DNA of 51,102 nt from a virus, in IMG/VR virus record IMGVR_UViG_3300007351_000010, positions 1 to 51,102 of that record, one strand, 5' to 3'. Position 1 is the stretch's first letter; every line of letters starts with the position of its first letter. Below are positions 14,506 through 22,494 of the stretch, piece by piece. The translations under genes were made by a program, and so were the position numbers. The notes under the pieces are model-generated. The model was not told the DNA's origin, searched no databases, and saw only the letters and a list, made by a program, of their open reading frames with translations.

Positions 14506-14718
14506 TTACTCCTCGTTGTTCAGAAAAGCGAGTGTTTCGCTCAGCAACTCGATGATGTGGGTCAGGTCGCCAACGTTGGCCCAATTCGGATTCTTGATCT
14601 TTTTGTAATCGACCAATTTTGCTTTGACCTGTTTGATCATTTCTTCGCTGGTTTCAAGCGCCAGGTTGTGCGCTTCCTGTGCCGTCTTCTTGCTGTTGAT
14701 CTGCTGGTAGATGTTCAT
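14506..14718 (-). CDS. Unknown small helical protein (70 aa), leftward insert
   Basis: Almost entirely helical (MNIYQQINSKKTAQEAHNLA, ELLSETLAFLNNEE), charged, without a membrane segment. AAGGA precedes the ATG, and a promoter lies upstream on the same strand. First gene of the two-gene insert. It could be part of a toxin-antitoxin or anti-phage pair, but nothing in the sequence proves it. Confidence 0.65.
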   Translation of the reverse strand: MNIYQQINSKKTAQEAHNLALETSEEMIKQVKAKLVDYKKIKNPNWANVGDLTHIIELLSETLAFLNNEE

Positions 14719-14753
14719 CGTTATTTTCCTTTCTTCTTGGTGAAGTTACTTCC

Positions 14754-14781
14754 ATATTACGTGGAACTCACCGGAAGTCAA
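14754..14781 (-). promoter_or_regulatory. Promoter of the leftward two-gene insert
   Basis: Minus-strand -35 TTGACT (14781-14776), 16-bp spacer and -10 TAATAT (14759-14754). The region holds inverted ACTTCC / GGAAGT arms that could be an operator. Confidence 0.6.
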
Positions 14782-14798
14782 GGTAAGGGGCAATAGAT

Positions 14799-15458
14799 GT
14801 GGCAGGTTTTTTATTCGATCCCGAAAACCCTCTGGAGCGCTGCAAAAGCGAAAGTTTGCGCGCAAATCAGGCGCTGCGGGATTACGCCTTCAAAGGGCCC
14901 GGGCGCAGCCTGCGCAAGCTTTTGGAGCAATACCGCCTACAAACCGCCTACAAAGCGCCTACAGAAAAAAGCGGCCTTCATCCACCTGGCCCACCAACAC
15001 CCGATCCACCAACGACCAGACTCAAAACCTTGTCAGACTGGTCGATCAAATACCAGTGGCAGGAGCGAATATCGACCTGGGAGTCGCTCCTGGCTGGAGA
15101 GGATCAGCACGAGTGGGCCAGGCGGATGGCCGAGCACAGGCAGGGCGAATGGGAACTGCGTTCCGATCTTTTCGACCTGGCTAAAGCCATTATCGCTGAG
15201 GGTCCGAAATTCCTGCAGACCCGGCGCCGAGTGCTAAAAGATGGAACAGAGATCGTTACCATGGCGCTGGATGGTCATTTGCTAATCAAGGCTATCGATA
15301 TGTTATCGAGATTGGGCAGATTATCGACCGGCATGGAGACCGAGCGGCAGAAGCACGAGCATACCGGAAAGGACGGCGAGCCGCTGATCAACCTGGATGA
15401 ATGGCTAAAAATTGCCAGAGAAAACGCCAGGCAATTCGGCGATGAGACAGGTGAATAG
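14799..15458 (+). CDS. Terminase small subunit
   Basis: 219 residues from a GTG start. SDWSIKYQWQERISTWE in the middle follows the DNA-binding pattern of small terminases, followed by helical oligomerisation segments. It directly precedes the large subunit. The dispersed palindrome copy 4 lies inside the coding sequence (residues about 19-23). Selects phage DNA for packaging. Confidence 0.8.
   Translation: MAGFLFDPENPLERCKSESLRANQALRDYAFKGPGRSLRKLLEQYRLQTAYKAPTEKSGLHPPGPPTPDPPTTRLKTLSDWSIKYQWQERISTWESLLAGEDQHEWARRMAEHRQGEWELRSDLFDLAKAIIAEGPKFLQTRRRVLKDGTEIVTMALDGHLLIKAIDMLSRLGRLSTGMETERQKHEHTGKDGEPLINLDEWLKIARENARQFGDETGE
14854..14867. promoter_or_regulatory. Dispersed palindrome, copy 4
   Basis: GTTTGCGCGCAAAT, within the terminase small subunit gene. 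The 12-bp core TTTGCGCGCAAA is exact. A coding position makes a simple operator less likely and fits a centromere-like or stoperator site. Confidence 0.55.
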
Positions 15459-15460
15459 AT

Positions 15461-16930
15461 GTGGCAGCGAAAACGGTCAAGGCGCAGTTTGCAAGAGACT
15501 TCGTCAATCTCCAGGATGCGGCGCAAGTAGAGGACGCAGTCTGGGAAGATTTTCAAATATCGCACCTTAATAACTCAGGTCGTTTCGACATCACGCTCAA
15601 GAGCCGGCAGGTAGCCTGGAGCTTCACTGCGGCATTGGATGCAATGGTAGATGCGATCATCAACCCAGGGACGCCGCACCTGTTCGTCTCGATCAACCTG
15701 GATGAGGCGGCGGAAAAGAAACGCTATGCGAAAGCAATCTGGGAGGCGACCCGGCCAGATGTGCGGCCGGAGATCAAGGCGGATAGCGTTTATCACCTGG
15801 AATTCGAGAATGGCAGCCGGCTAATCAGTCACCCATGCCGGCCGGTGCGTGGCAAGGCGCGGGCCAGGATTTACCTGGATGAGATGGCGCATTACCCGCA
15901 TGGCCTGGATAGGCTGATCTACCAGGCGGCCCTGCCGGCGACGGTGCGAGGCGATGGATACGTTCGTATTGGCTCAAGCCCCATGGGAGCGCGAGGCCTA
16001 TTCTGGGAAATCTACGAACAGAGCCTGAGAGCCTGGCCGGGGTTTGTGCGGCATCTCGTTCCCTGGTGGACCGTACACTCGCTATGCAAAGACGTGGCCA
16101 TGGCTGCCCAGATCGCTCAGGAGATGACCACAGAGGAGCGTGTACGGGCATTCGGCACGAATGCGCTGCTGGAGATCTTCGAGAACATGTTCCTGGAAGA
16201 TTTCCAGCAAGAGTACGAGTGCGCCTGGCTGGACGAAACGGTAAGCTGGATATCCTGGGAGGTGATCCAACGCAATCAGAAGCCGGATTTATTGTGGTGG
16301 CATGCCAGGAGCGTAGATGAGGCGCTGGCAATGCTGCCTGAAATCCATGATGCAATCCGGGCCGGCCAGATCGAGGCGGCGCTGGCTGGCGGGATCGACG
16401 TGGGGCGCAAGCGGGACCTGACCGAGTTCGTGGCGCTGGGCAAGAGCACCACGGGGCAGCTTCCACTCAGGATCAGCGTATCGCTGGACCGGGTGCCCTA
16501 CGACGACCAGCAGCGTTGTTTCGTTGAGTTGATCAATCGGCTGACATTTACGAAAGTTCTGGTTGATCAGAACGGAATCGGAGCGCAGCTGGCCGAGAAT
16601 CTGCACCGGCTGACCGGTGGAAAGGCCGAGGGCGTGGATTTCACTAACCCATCGAAAGAGGTCTGGGCAGTCGAGGCCAGGGTGCAGGCCGAGAGAGGCA
16701 ACACCCCGCTGCCGTTGGATCGAGACCTGACGTACCAAATACATTCGATCAAGCGCAGCGTTTCACCTAGCAAGAAGAACACTTTCGACAATGACAGAAA
16801 TGAGAAACACCACGCAGATAAGTTCTGGGCATGGGCATTGGCAGTTTCAGCAGTGAACACCGGCCTGGCGAGTTGGGATGATGTGGAAGACCTGGGGCAC
16901 GTAGAAGACTACGTTAGCCGGTGGGCTTAG
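15461..16930 (+). CDS. Terminase large subunit
   Basis: 489 residues from GTG. The ATPase part shows a degenerate Walker A (KSRQVAWS, about 47-54) and Walker B (IYLDEMAHY). The nuclease part shows the three acidic sites GIDVGRKRD, VLVDQNGIG and HHADKFWAW, an RNase H-like fold. It pumps DNA into the prohead and cuts it. Starts 2 nt after the small subunit stop, in the same AATAGATGTGGCAG context as that gene's start. Confidence 0.93.
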   Translation: MAAKTVKAQFARDFVNLQDAAQVEDAVWEDFQISHLNNSGRFDITLKSRQVAWSFTAALDAMVDAIINPGTPHLFVSINLDEAAEKKRYAKAIWEATRPDVRPEIKADSVYHLEFENGSRLISHPCRPVRGKARARIYLDEMAHYPHGLDRLIYQAALPATVRGDGYVRIGSSPMGARGLFWEIYEQSLRAWPGFVRHLVPWWTVHSLCKDVAMAAQIAQEMTTEERVRAFGTNALLEIFENMFLEDFQQEYECAWLDETVSWISWEVIQRNQKPDLLWWHARSVDEALAMLPEIHDAIRAGQIEAALAGGIDVGRKRDLTEFVALGKSTTGQLPLRISVSLDRVPYDDQQRCFVELINRLTFTKVLVDQNGIGAQLAENLHRLTGGKAEGVDFTNPSKEVWAVEARVQAERGNTPLPLDRDLTYQIHSIKRSVSPSKKNTFDNDRNEKHHADKFWAWALAVSAVNTGLASWDDVEDLGHVEDYVSRWA

Positions 16931-16959
16931 CCCAATGGCATCAAGAAAGGCAGTGAAGA

Positions 16960-19077
16960 ATGGCAGATAGATTTGAAGAGATCGGATCGAGCGGTTTGCA
17001 GCAGTACGCCGGCATTATCGCCGAGGCGTACAATAAAAAGCTGGAATGGCCCGAGGTGGCCAGCGAATATAACCGCATGTGGCGCAGCGATTCGGAAGTG
17101 GCTATAGGGAGGAATGTACTGCAGGCATTTGCATCGCGGGTGTCAATATCATTTGTTTTGCCAGAACAGGAAGGTAAACCAACGGATGACGACCAGCGAG
17201 CGGTGGAATTTGCCAACCAGGTGCTCAGCGATCTGGATGGCGGTATCACTTCCTGGCTCAGCTCGTGTCTGGCTCGAGTGCCATTCTATGGCTGGGGATG
17301 GTGGGCAGCGCCGGCTTGCTTGCGCAAAGAGGGCTGGAAGGCGCCAGATGATGATTGGCGCTCGAATTATAACGACGGATTGATCGGTTTCAGGCGTCTG
17401 GCATTCCGGCAATATAAGTCGTTCTACAGTTGGGAATGGGATGAGTCTAACCGTCGGATTCTGGGAATGAACCAGCTTGACGTGTACAACCCCACGGGCG
17501 GGGTGGTGTTGATCCCAAAAGATCGTAGTCTGCACATTATTTTCGGAGACCGTGAAAACCCCGAGGGTCTGGCGACGTTGGAGCCCATGTGGCGGTTGGA
17601 GAGACTCAAATATGGCCTGGAGGTGATTTTAGGAATTGGAAGCGAGCACACCGCCGGCTTCCTGAACGTCACATCCGATAGGGCTGAACTCAACAGCACA
17701 GACCACGCTGCAATCCGCAAAGCCGCCCATGCTATTATGAGCGCGCAGGAGGGCAATTACGCAGCCTGGCCGCAAGGCATCAAGGGGGAATTGACCGACG
17801 TGCCTTTTGCGGCGGGCACTGTCATCCTGGACGCTATCCGATATTACGGCATCCTGAAGCTGGCGTTGCTGACTATGCAATGGATGGCATTAGGCACGAT
17901 GAGTCCGTATGGGAGTTATTCGGCATCGAACGACGCATCGAACTTCTTTATCTCGCTGTTCAATGCGATGGTGGGCGGGATCGTCAAACAGGCAGACGAG
18001 CAAATCGGCAAGCGGCTGTTCGATTATCCAATCAACCAGGCGGCATTCCCAGGGATGACCAGGCGTCCGATCCTGCAGGCGACTCCGGTGCAAAAAGATA
18101 TCCCGCTGGCCGAGATGGGGGGATTCCTGACGGCAGTCAGCGCAATCATGCGATTTGGCGATGATGACCTGATTGCTATCCGGCGCAAGAGCGAGTTTCT
18201 GCCAGAACAGCTACCCGAAGAGCCGGCCGAGGCGCCGCAGGCTGAGCAAAAGCCTGGATCGACTCCGGCGCAGGCGGCTACAGAACAGCCGGGGGGCGAT
18301 CTTCCGACGCCGGAAGATGAGCCGGGGAGCGCAGATCCGGGAGAAATGGCGCTGCATTCCGGAGCGATGTTGGCATTCTATCTCCCGCAGGAGTACGCGA
18401 AAAAACTACAACAGGCGGTGAAGGCTGCTCTTCCAGAAGGAGCAAAGGGCATCGATGCGAAGGAGATGCACATCACCCTGGCGTACCTGGGCGAAGTGCA
18501 GCAGCTCGGCGAGAAAACCAGAGAAACAGTGCGCCAGATCACCCAGCAGATCGCCGGCGTCTACCTGCCGCTGAAGGGCAAAGTCGAAGGGGCTGGCCGC
18601 TTCAAAAAGCAGGAGGAAGGCGACCACACGAATGCGTTCTGGGCGCAGCCAGACATTCCGGGAATCCAGGAATTCAGGATGCGCCTGGCGGTCGCACTGC
18701 AGCAGGCGGGTGTGAAGCTGGGCAACAGTTACAGCTACCAACCGCATATCACGCTGGCTTACCTGCCGAAGGAGGCGCCGACGCCGGCATTTGAGATCCC
18801 GGACGGTGAGTTCGAATTGGGTGAGATTGTGCTGGCGTGGAGCGACGACGTTGAGGCTTTCACTCTAAGCGGCTCGCAGCAGGCAGAGCTGGCGCAGCGC
18901 CCATTCGTCGTTCCGGAGGATGAGCTGCCGACAGACGTGATGCACGAGGCTGACACGGTTTACGATGATGCGGCCAAAGCAGTGCGCAGGTTCAAACGCT
19001 GGGCTGAGGAGAATGATCCCGAGATGGCAAGTATATTGGATGCGAAGGCAATCGAAGAAGATGCAGACAATAGCTGA
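16960..19077 (+). CDS. Portal protein fused to a C-terminal 2H phosphoesterase
   Basis: 705 residues. Residues about 1-410 are a DUF935/Mu gp29-like portal. After a Pro/Ala/Glu-rich linker (about 415-465) comes a 2H (LigT-like) domain with both signatures, HITLAYLG (His504) and HITLAYLP (His596), preceded by GAMLAFYLP. The 2H family cleaves or ligates 2'-5' and cyclic phosphates; viral members can destroy cyclic-nucleotide immune signals. A copy at each portal subunit would put 12 copies at the entry vertex; whether it is active there is unknown. About 60 acidic residues follow the domain. Confidence 0.9.
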   Translation: MADRFEEIGSSGLQQYAGIIAEAYNKKLEWPEVASEYNRMWRSDSEVAIGRNVLQAFASRVSISFVLPEQEGKPTDDDQRAVEFANQVLSDLDGGITSWLSSCLARVPFYGWGWWAAPACLRKEGWKAPDDDWRSNYNDGLIGFRRLAFRQYKSFYSWEWDESNRRILGMNQLDVYNPTGGVVLIPKDRSLHIIFGDRENPEGLATLEPMWRLERLKYGLEVILGIGSEHTAGFLNVTSDRAELNSTDHAAIRKAAHAIMSAQEGNYAAWPQGIKGELTDVPFAAGTVILDAIRYYGILKLALLTMQWMALGTMSPYGSYSASNDASNFFISLFNAMVGGIVKQADEQIGKRLFDYPINQAAFPGMTRRPILQATPVQKDIPLAEMGGFLTAVSAIMRFGDDDLIAIRRKSEFLPEQLPEEPAEAPQAEQKPGSTPAQAATEQPGGDLPTPEDEPGSADPGEMALHSGAMLAFYLPQEYAKKLQQAVKAALPEGAKGIDAKEMHITLAYLGEVQQLGEKTRETVRQITQQIAGVYLPLKGKVEGAGRFKKQEEGDHTNAFWAQPDIPGIQEFRMRLAVALQQAGVKLGNSYSYQPHITLAYLPKEAPTPAFEIPDGEFELGEIVLAWSDDVEAFTLSGSQQAELAQRPFVVPEDELPTDVMHEADTVYDDAAKAVRRFKRWAEENDPEMASILDAKAIEEDADNS

Positions 19078-19753
19078 CCTGCTAACTGCTCGCATCGTCG
19101 ACCTGGCTAAGCGCCGGGGCTTTGCCTGGGATGGCGGCATTGCCCGCTATCGCAATCTGGAGAACGGACGGTTGGTTGGCGAAGGCCAGGTACGTGAGTT
19201 GGGCCAGGCGTGGCTGGATCGATTGGTCGAGCGGAACATCCGGGATATAACCCAGCGTATGATCGACGGTAAAAAGACGCTGGGAGATTGGCAGCGAGAC
19301 ATGGCCAGGGAGATCAAGGACGCCGCCATTGTCGAGGCTTCCTTGGGTCGCGGCGGACGTAACCAGATGGAGCCGAGCGACTGGGGCCGGGTGGGTGCAC
19401 GCTTGCGCGAGCAGTACCGTCATTTGAATGATTTTGCTGCAGAGATCAAGGCCGGCTTGCTCAGCGACGCCGAGATCATGCGACGGGCGCAGATGTATGC
19501 CCAGAGCGCCCGCACCAGCTATTTCGATGGCTTGACCAGCGGAAAGACGGCGGCAGGGTTTAGCGAAGAGATGAGAGTCCTGGGGCCGGCTGAGCATTGT
19601 GGAGATTGTCCTCCACTGGCTGGGTACTGGGCGCCAATTGGAAGCTTGCCTGCGATTGGGGCTACACAATGTTTGACTAATTGTCGGTGTTATAAGCGCT
19701 ACCGCAAGACAGTCATCGACGAACAGGGCAACGTGAGTTACATCGAGGCATAG
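19061..19753 (+). CDS. Mu gpF-like head morphogenesis protein
   Basis: 230 residues. The C-terminal part has the family pattern AQMYAQSARTSYFDGL, then a cysteine cluster (HCGDCPPLAG, CLTNCRCYKRY). These proteins sit at the portal side of the prohead. The start at 19061 overlaps the portal end by 17 nt. The longer frame from 18965 would overlap it much more and was rejected. Confidence 0.88.
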   Translation: MQTIADLLTARIVDLAKRRGFAWDGGIARYRNLENGRLVGEGQVRELGQAWLDRLVERNIRDITQRMIDGKKTLGDWQRDMAREIKDAAIVEASLGRGGRNQMEPSDWGRVGARLREQYRHLNDFAAEIKAGLLSDAEIMRRAQMYAQSARTSYFDGLTSGKTAAGFSEEMRVLGPAEHCGDCPPLAGYWAPIGSLPAIGATQCLTNCRCYKRYRKTVIDEQGNVSYIEA

Positions 19754-19759
19754 AATAGA

Positions 19760-20140
19760 ATGGATATTGACACATCGCATATTAGAGATGCTCTGAAGCG
19801 CTTCGGCGTAGACGAAAACTGGGACATATACACGAAGCCGGATGACAAAAAAGAACTCGAAGAGACGGTCTATATGGAATGCACGCCGGATAGCGCTTAT
19901 CTGAATGCAACGATCATCATTGGCAATGTTCCCGAAGGCGAAGTGCGATGCTCTTTTTATCATGAAGCCGCTCATATTGCGCTCTGCGAAATGACCGAAC
20001 TTGCTGAGGAAATCTACAAAGAGAAACGCAAGGCTGTGCGGCGAGTACTGTGGATTCAGTACCGGAATGCAGTAGAGCGCGTTTGCCAACGCCTTGCACG
20101 TGCGGCAGAACGTGAGATTACCACGAAAGAGGCTGGATGA
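19760..20140 (+). CDS. HExxH zinc-peptidase-like protein (126 aa)
   Basis: A CSFYHEAAHIALCEMTEL segment carries HExxH followed by Glu residues that could be the third ligand. The small size and place in the head-gene region match small zincin-like phage proteins of unknown role. Could be structural rather than catalytic. ATGA overlap with the next gene. Confidence 0.75.
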   Translation: MDIDTSHIRDALKRFGVDENWDIYTKPDDKKELEETVYMECTPDSAYLNATIIIGNVPEGEVRCSFYHEAAHIALCEMTELAEEIYKEKRKAVRRVLWIQYRNAVERVCQRLARAAEREITTKEAG

Positions 20141-20376
20141 GCGACGAGCCTGTTTGCGCGCAAAACAATCCACAGCCAGAACCACTAGAAAGACTGGAGC
20201 GTCCTGTCATCAATGGCGTTACCCGCCAGGCTGAAAGTATGGCGCGCATTTTAGACCGCCTTCCGCCTGGTACTTATGTAGTAGAATTAGAGAAATCAAC
20301 GCGGCTTGAAACGTGGCGAGCTGTTGTGACAGACCTGGATGGGCAATTGGTGAGAAGCGTAGAGCTAGAGAGATGA
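20137..20376 (+). CDS. Unknown small protein (79 aa)
   Basis: It starts at an ATGA overlap. Its first codons contain dispersed palindrome copy 5 (residues VCAQN). The rest looks like a small beta domain (YVVELEKSTRLETWRAVV). Function unknown. Confidence 0.65.
   Translation: MSDEPVCAQNNPQPEPLERLERPVINGVTRQAESMARILDRLPPGTYVVELEKSTRLETWRAVVTDLDGQLVRSVELER
20152..20166. promoter_or_regulatory. Dispersed palindrome, copy 5
   Basis: GTTTGCGCGCAAAAC, 15 nt after the start codon of the 20137 gene, core exact. Confidence 0.6.
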
Positions 20377-20398
20377 GCGAAATCGCCGAGGTGAAAAG

Positions 20399-20554
20399 AT
20401 GGGCAAAAAAGTCCATATGAATGCAGTGCCTGTTCCGCCCGTGAAGGTAGTCATCGAAGACGAGGATGGGAATATACTGTATGAGTGCACTGTGGACGAG
20501 TGGATGAAAGAAGTCACAGAAGAGATGGAAAAAGGGCGCAGGCCGACTTTTTGA
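20399..20554 (+). CDS. Unknown acidic protein (51 aa)
   Basis: MGKKVHMNAVPVPPVKVVIE... ends EEMEKGRRPTF. GAGG lies 7 nt before the ATG. Short, but with a clear start signal and the same base use as its neighbours. Last gene before the promoter-terminator unit of the capsid operon. Confidence 0.6.
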   Translation: MGKKVHMNAVPVPPVKVVIEDEDGNILYECTVDEWMKEVTEEMEKGRRPTF

Positions 20555-20579
20555 AAAAAGAGCGAGTAAAACATGATGC

Positions 20580-20608
20580 TTGATTTTGTCGAACATTTGC
20601 GCTATAAT
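20580..20608 (+). promoter_or_regulatory. Promoter upstream of the capsid operon
   Basis: -35 TTGATT (20580-20585), 17-bp spacer and -10 TATAAT (20603-20608). Start near 20615. A terminator follows only about 35 nt later. Confidence 0.8.
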
Positions 20609-20646
20609 TAGATCAACTGAATAAGAAGTTCCCATACGTCCTTGCG

Positions 20647-20682
20647 AAAGCTGGCCTCGTATTTATGAGGCCAGCTTTTTTT
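20647..20682 (+). terminator. Terminator / attenuator before the protease-scaffold gene
   Basis: AAAGCTGGCCTC (20647-20658) pairs with GAGGCCAGCTTT, loop GTATTTAT, followed by a T run. A perfect 12-bp stem only 19 nt upstream of the next start codon means that capsid gene transcription must read through it. Confidence 0.9.
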
Positions 20683-20700
20683 GTTTCTACCGGAGGTGCT

Positions 20701-22008
20701 ATGCCATACAGCGGAATAAACGATGAGACTTTGCCGGATCAAGTGAAAGAGATGCCGGAGAAGGTCCGTACAGCCTGGATCAAGACGTTCAACTCGATGC
20801 ACGAAAAGTGCATGGCCGAGAAAGGCGAAGACTGCGAGGGGAAGGCGATGGCCGGGGCAAATGCGGTAGCAAAGCGCATGATGGACTCCGACGGCGGCGA
20901 AATGGAAGGTGAGCTGCAACTTGCGCCAGTCGAGCTTTCCAACGATGCGTTGACCGAAGGGCGATTGTTCGACGGCCTGGCGGCAGGAGAGTTCATCGAT
21001 ATGCTGGGGCGCAAGGCGGCATTCAAGGCAGCTGAGCTGGGCGAGTTTCTCAAGAATACTCTGGCAGCCATTGAAGCAACCCGCGCCGAAAGTGGGGAGA
21101 TCGTAGGCCTGCCTATCGACGCCAGGGGGCACGAGAGGGGCGATGCAGCCGGCTGGATCGTGGGCGCTGAGCTCGAGGGGGAACGCATCCGGCTCAAGCC
21201 GCGCTGGACGGTGATCGGCGTCGAGCTGATCAGCAAGAGCATCCAGCGGGGATTTTCGGCAACCGTAGATTTGACCAACAAGGTTATCCTGGGCGGCACG
21301 CTGACCAACTGGCCTGCTACCCGTAACAAGTCCGGGCACATACTGCTGCGCCCGGTTGAACTGTCCAGGAATGGACTATCCAATGAGGAGGAGGCAAACA
21401 TGCCTGACAATGTAGTAGCTGTAGACATGGGCCAGTTGCAGAAGCTGGTCGAAACTGCTGTCGCTGCCGCCATGCCAAAGCCGCCCGTCCAAACCGGCAA
21501 CGGGAATACCGATGTTGAGCTGGAGAGCCTGGTAGCGGAATTTGGCGGATTGAGCGACGAAGCGAAGAAGGCGCGCAAGGAAGAATTGCGCCGGCTTTCC
21601 GAGTACGTGCGCAAGCAAGCGGAGCTGGAATTCCAGGCCGAGATGCAGCGCGAGCGGCACGAGAGTCGCATGGCGGAATTGGCTCAAACGCTGGTCGGTG
21701 GAAGCGATGCTGCGCCGCGTGGTTACCAGGCGACGGTCGATGAAGTCAAAGCGCATCTGCTGAAGATGGCGCCGGATGAAGCCAAATTCTGGGGAGAGTT
21801 TCTCAGTAAGACCCAGAAAGATGGTTTTGTCGAATTCGACGAAGTTGGGCACGGCCGTGAGCCGCAAGGCACGAAGCCGCTGCCATCCGAGTTCGCCGAA
21901 CAGTTGGATGCAGGGACGATCAAGCTGGCTGACCTGAGCGATCCGGCAGCCGGGCTTGGCGACCTGCGCCAATACGACCTGAGCAAATGGTCTGGAGGTG
22001 TCAAATGA
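20701..22008 (+). CDS. ChaB domain - prohead protease - scaffold fusion
   Basis: 435 residues. Residues 1-50 match ChaB (LPDQVKEMPEKVRTAWIKTF). About 60-230 resemble Mu gpI-like head protease (FSATVDLTNKVILGGTLTNW). About 245-435 form a charged coiled-coil scaffold-like region. GAGGAGGAGG upstream of an in-frame ATG at 21400 (residue 234, MPDNVVAVDM) suggests that the scaffold is also made separately, as in lambda C/Nu3. Start at 20701 by GGAGG. Confidence 0.85.
   Translation: MPYSGINDETLPDQVKEMPEKVRTAWIKTFNSMHEKCMAEKGEDCEGKAMAGANAVAKRMMDSDGGEMEGELQLAPVELSNDALTEGRLFDGLAAGEFIDMLGRKAAFKAAELGEFLKNTLAAIEATRAESGEIVGLPIDARGHERGDAAGWIVGAELEGERIRLKPRWTVIGVELISKSIQRGFSATVDLTNKVILGGTLTNWPATRNKSGHILLRPVELSRNGLSNEEEANMPDNVVAVDMGQLQKLVETAVAAAMPKPPVQTGNGNTDVELESLVAEFGGLSDEAKKARKEELRRLSEYVRKQAELEFQAEMQRERHESRMAELAQTLVGGSDAAPRGYQATVDEVKAHLLKMAPDEAKFWGEFLSKTQKDGFVEFDEVGHGREPQGTKPLPSEFAEQLDAGTIKLADLSDPAAGLGDLRQYDLSKWSGGVK
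21384..21402 (+). promoter_or_regulatory. Internal ribosome-binding site for a separate scaffold protein
   Basis: GAGGAGGAGG followed 6-8 nt later by ATG (21400-21402), in frame with the protease-scaffold gene. It would give a 202-residue scaffold without the protease. Confidence 0.6.
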
Positions 22009-22484
22009 CCGCTCTCACTGTTAACAAGGATCGCCCATTTCGCGCACCATCCGGCGGCCTGGAAACCATGAAGGTGCAATTGGCCGGTTACACGAATCGC
22101 GGCGCTGGCAACGTGGCGTTCACGTGCTTCAAAGGCGCTGTGATCGCTTGCGACGTTTCAGATACTGACGGCTATTTCGGCCCGATGGATTTCAGCGCAG
22201 CCACCGGCGACCTCTTTGGCGGTATCGCCATGGAGAAGCAGGCTGTCACTTCCGTCGAAACCGCAGACGGCTCGGTAGAACTGACTGTGGCGAAGAATGG
22301 CGTGTGGGCCTTCCCGAAAGCATCCCTGGCGATCACCGACCTGGGGGCCGTGATCTACGCCACCGACACCGACGCGGTGACCACCACCAGCACCAACGCC
22401 ATGGCTATCGGTATCCTCGAGGATATTGACGACACGTACGCGTGGATCAATATCGAGGATTATTTCATGCGGGCCATCGCTTAG
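22005..22484 (+). CDS. Capsid decoration-like protein (159 aa)
   Basis: A beta-rich protein rich in Ala, Thr and Asp, between scaffold and major capsid gene, where Mu-like and lambda-like phages encode head stabilisation proteins (DUF2190 type). GGAGG and an ATGA overlap fix the start. Assigned mainly by position and composition. Confidence 0.7.
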   Translation: MTALTVNKDRPFRAPSGGLETMKVQLAGYTNRGAGNVAFTCFKGAVIACDVSDTDGYFGPMDFSAATGDLFGGIAMEKQAVTSVETADGSVELTVAKNGVWAFPKASLAITDLGAVIYATDTDAVTTTSTNAMAIGILEDIDDTYAWINIEDYFMRAIA

Positions 22485-22494
22485 GAGGTAGAGA

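Noticed and set aside
19082-20185. 367-codon minus-strand ORF
   Set aside because: It covers the Mu gpF-like and HExxH genes in reverse and has no domain; a shadow in GC-rich sequence.
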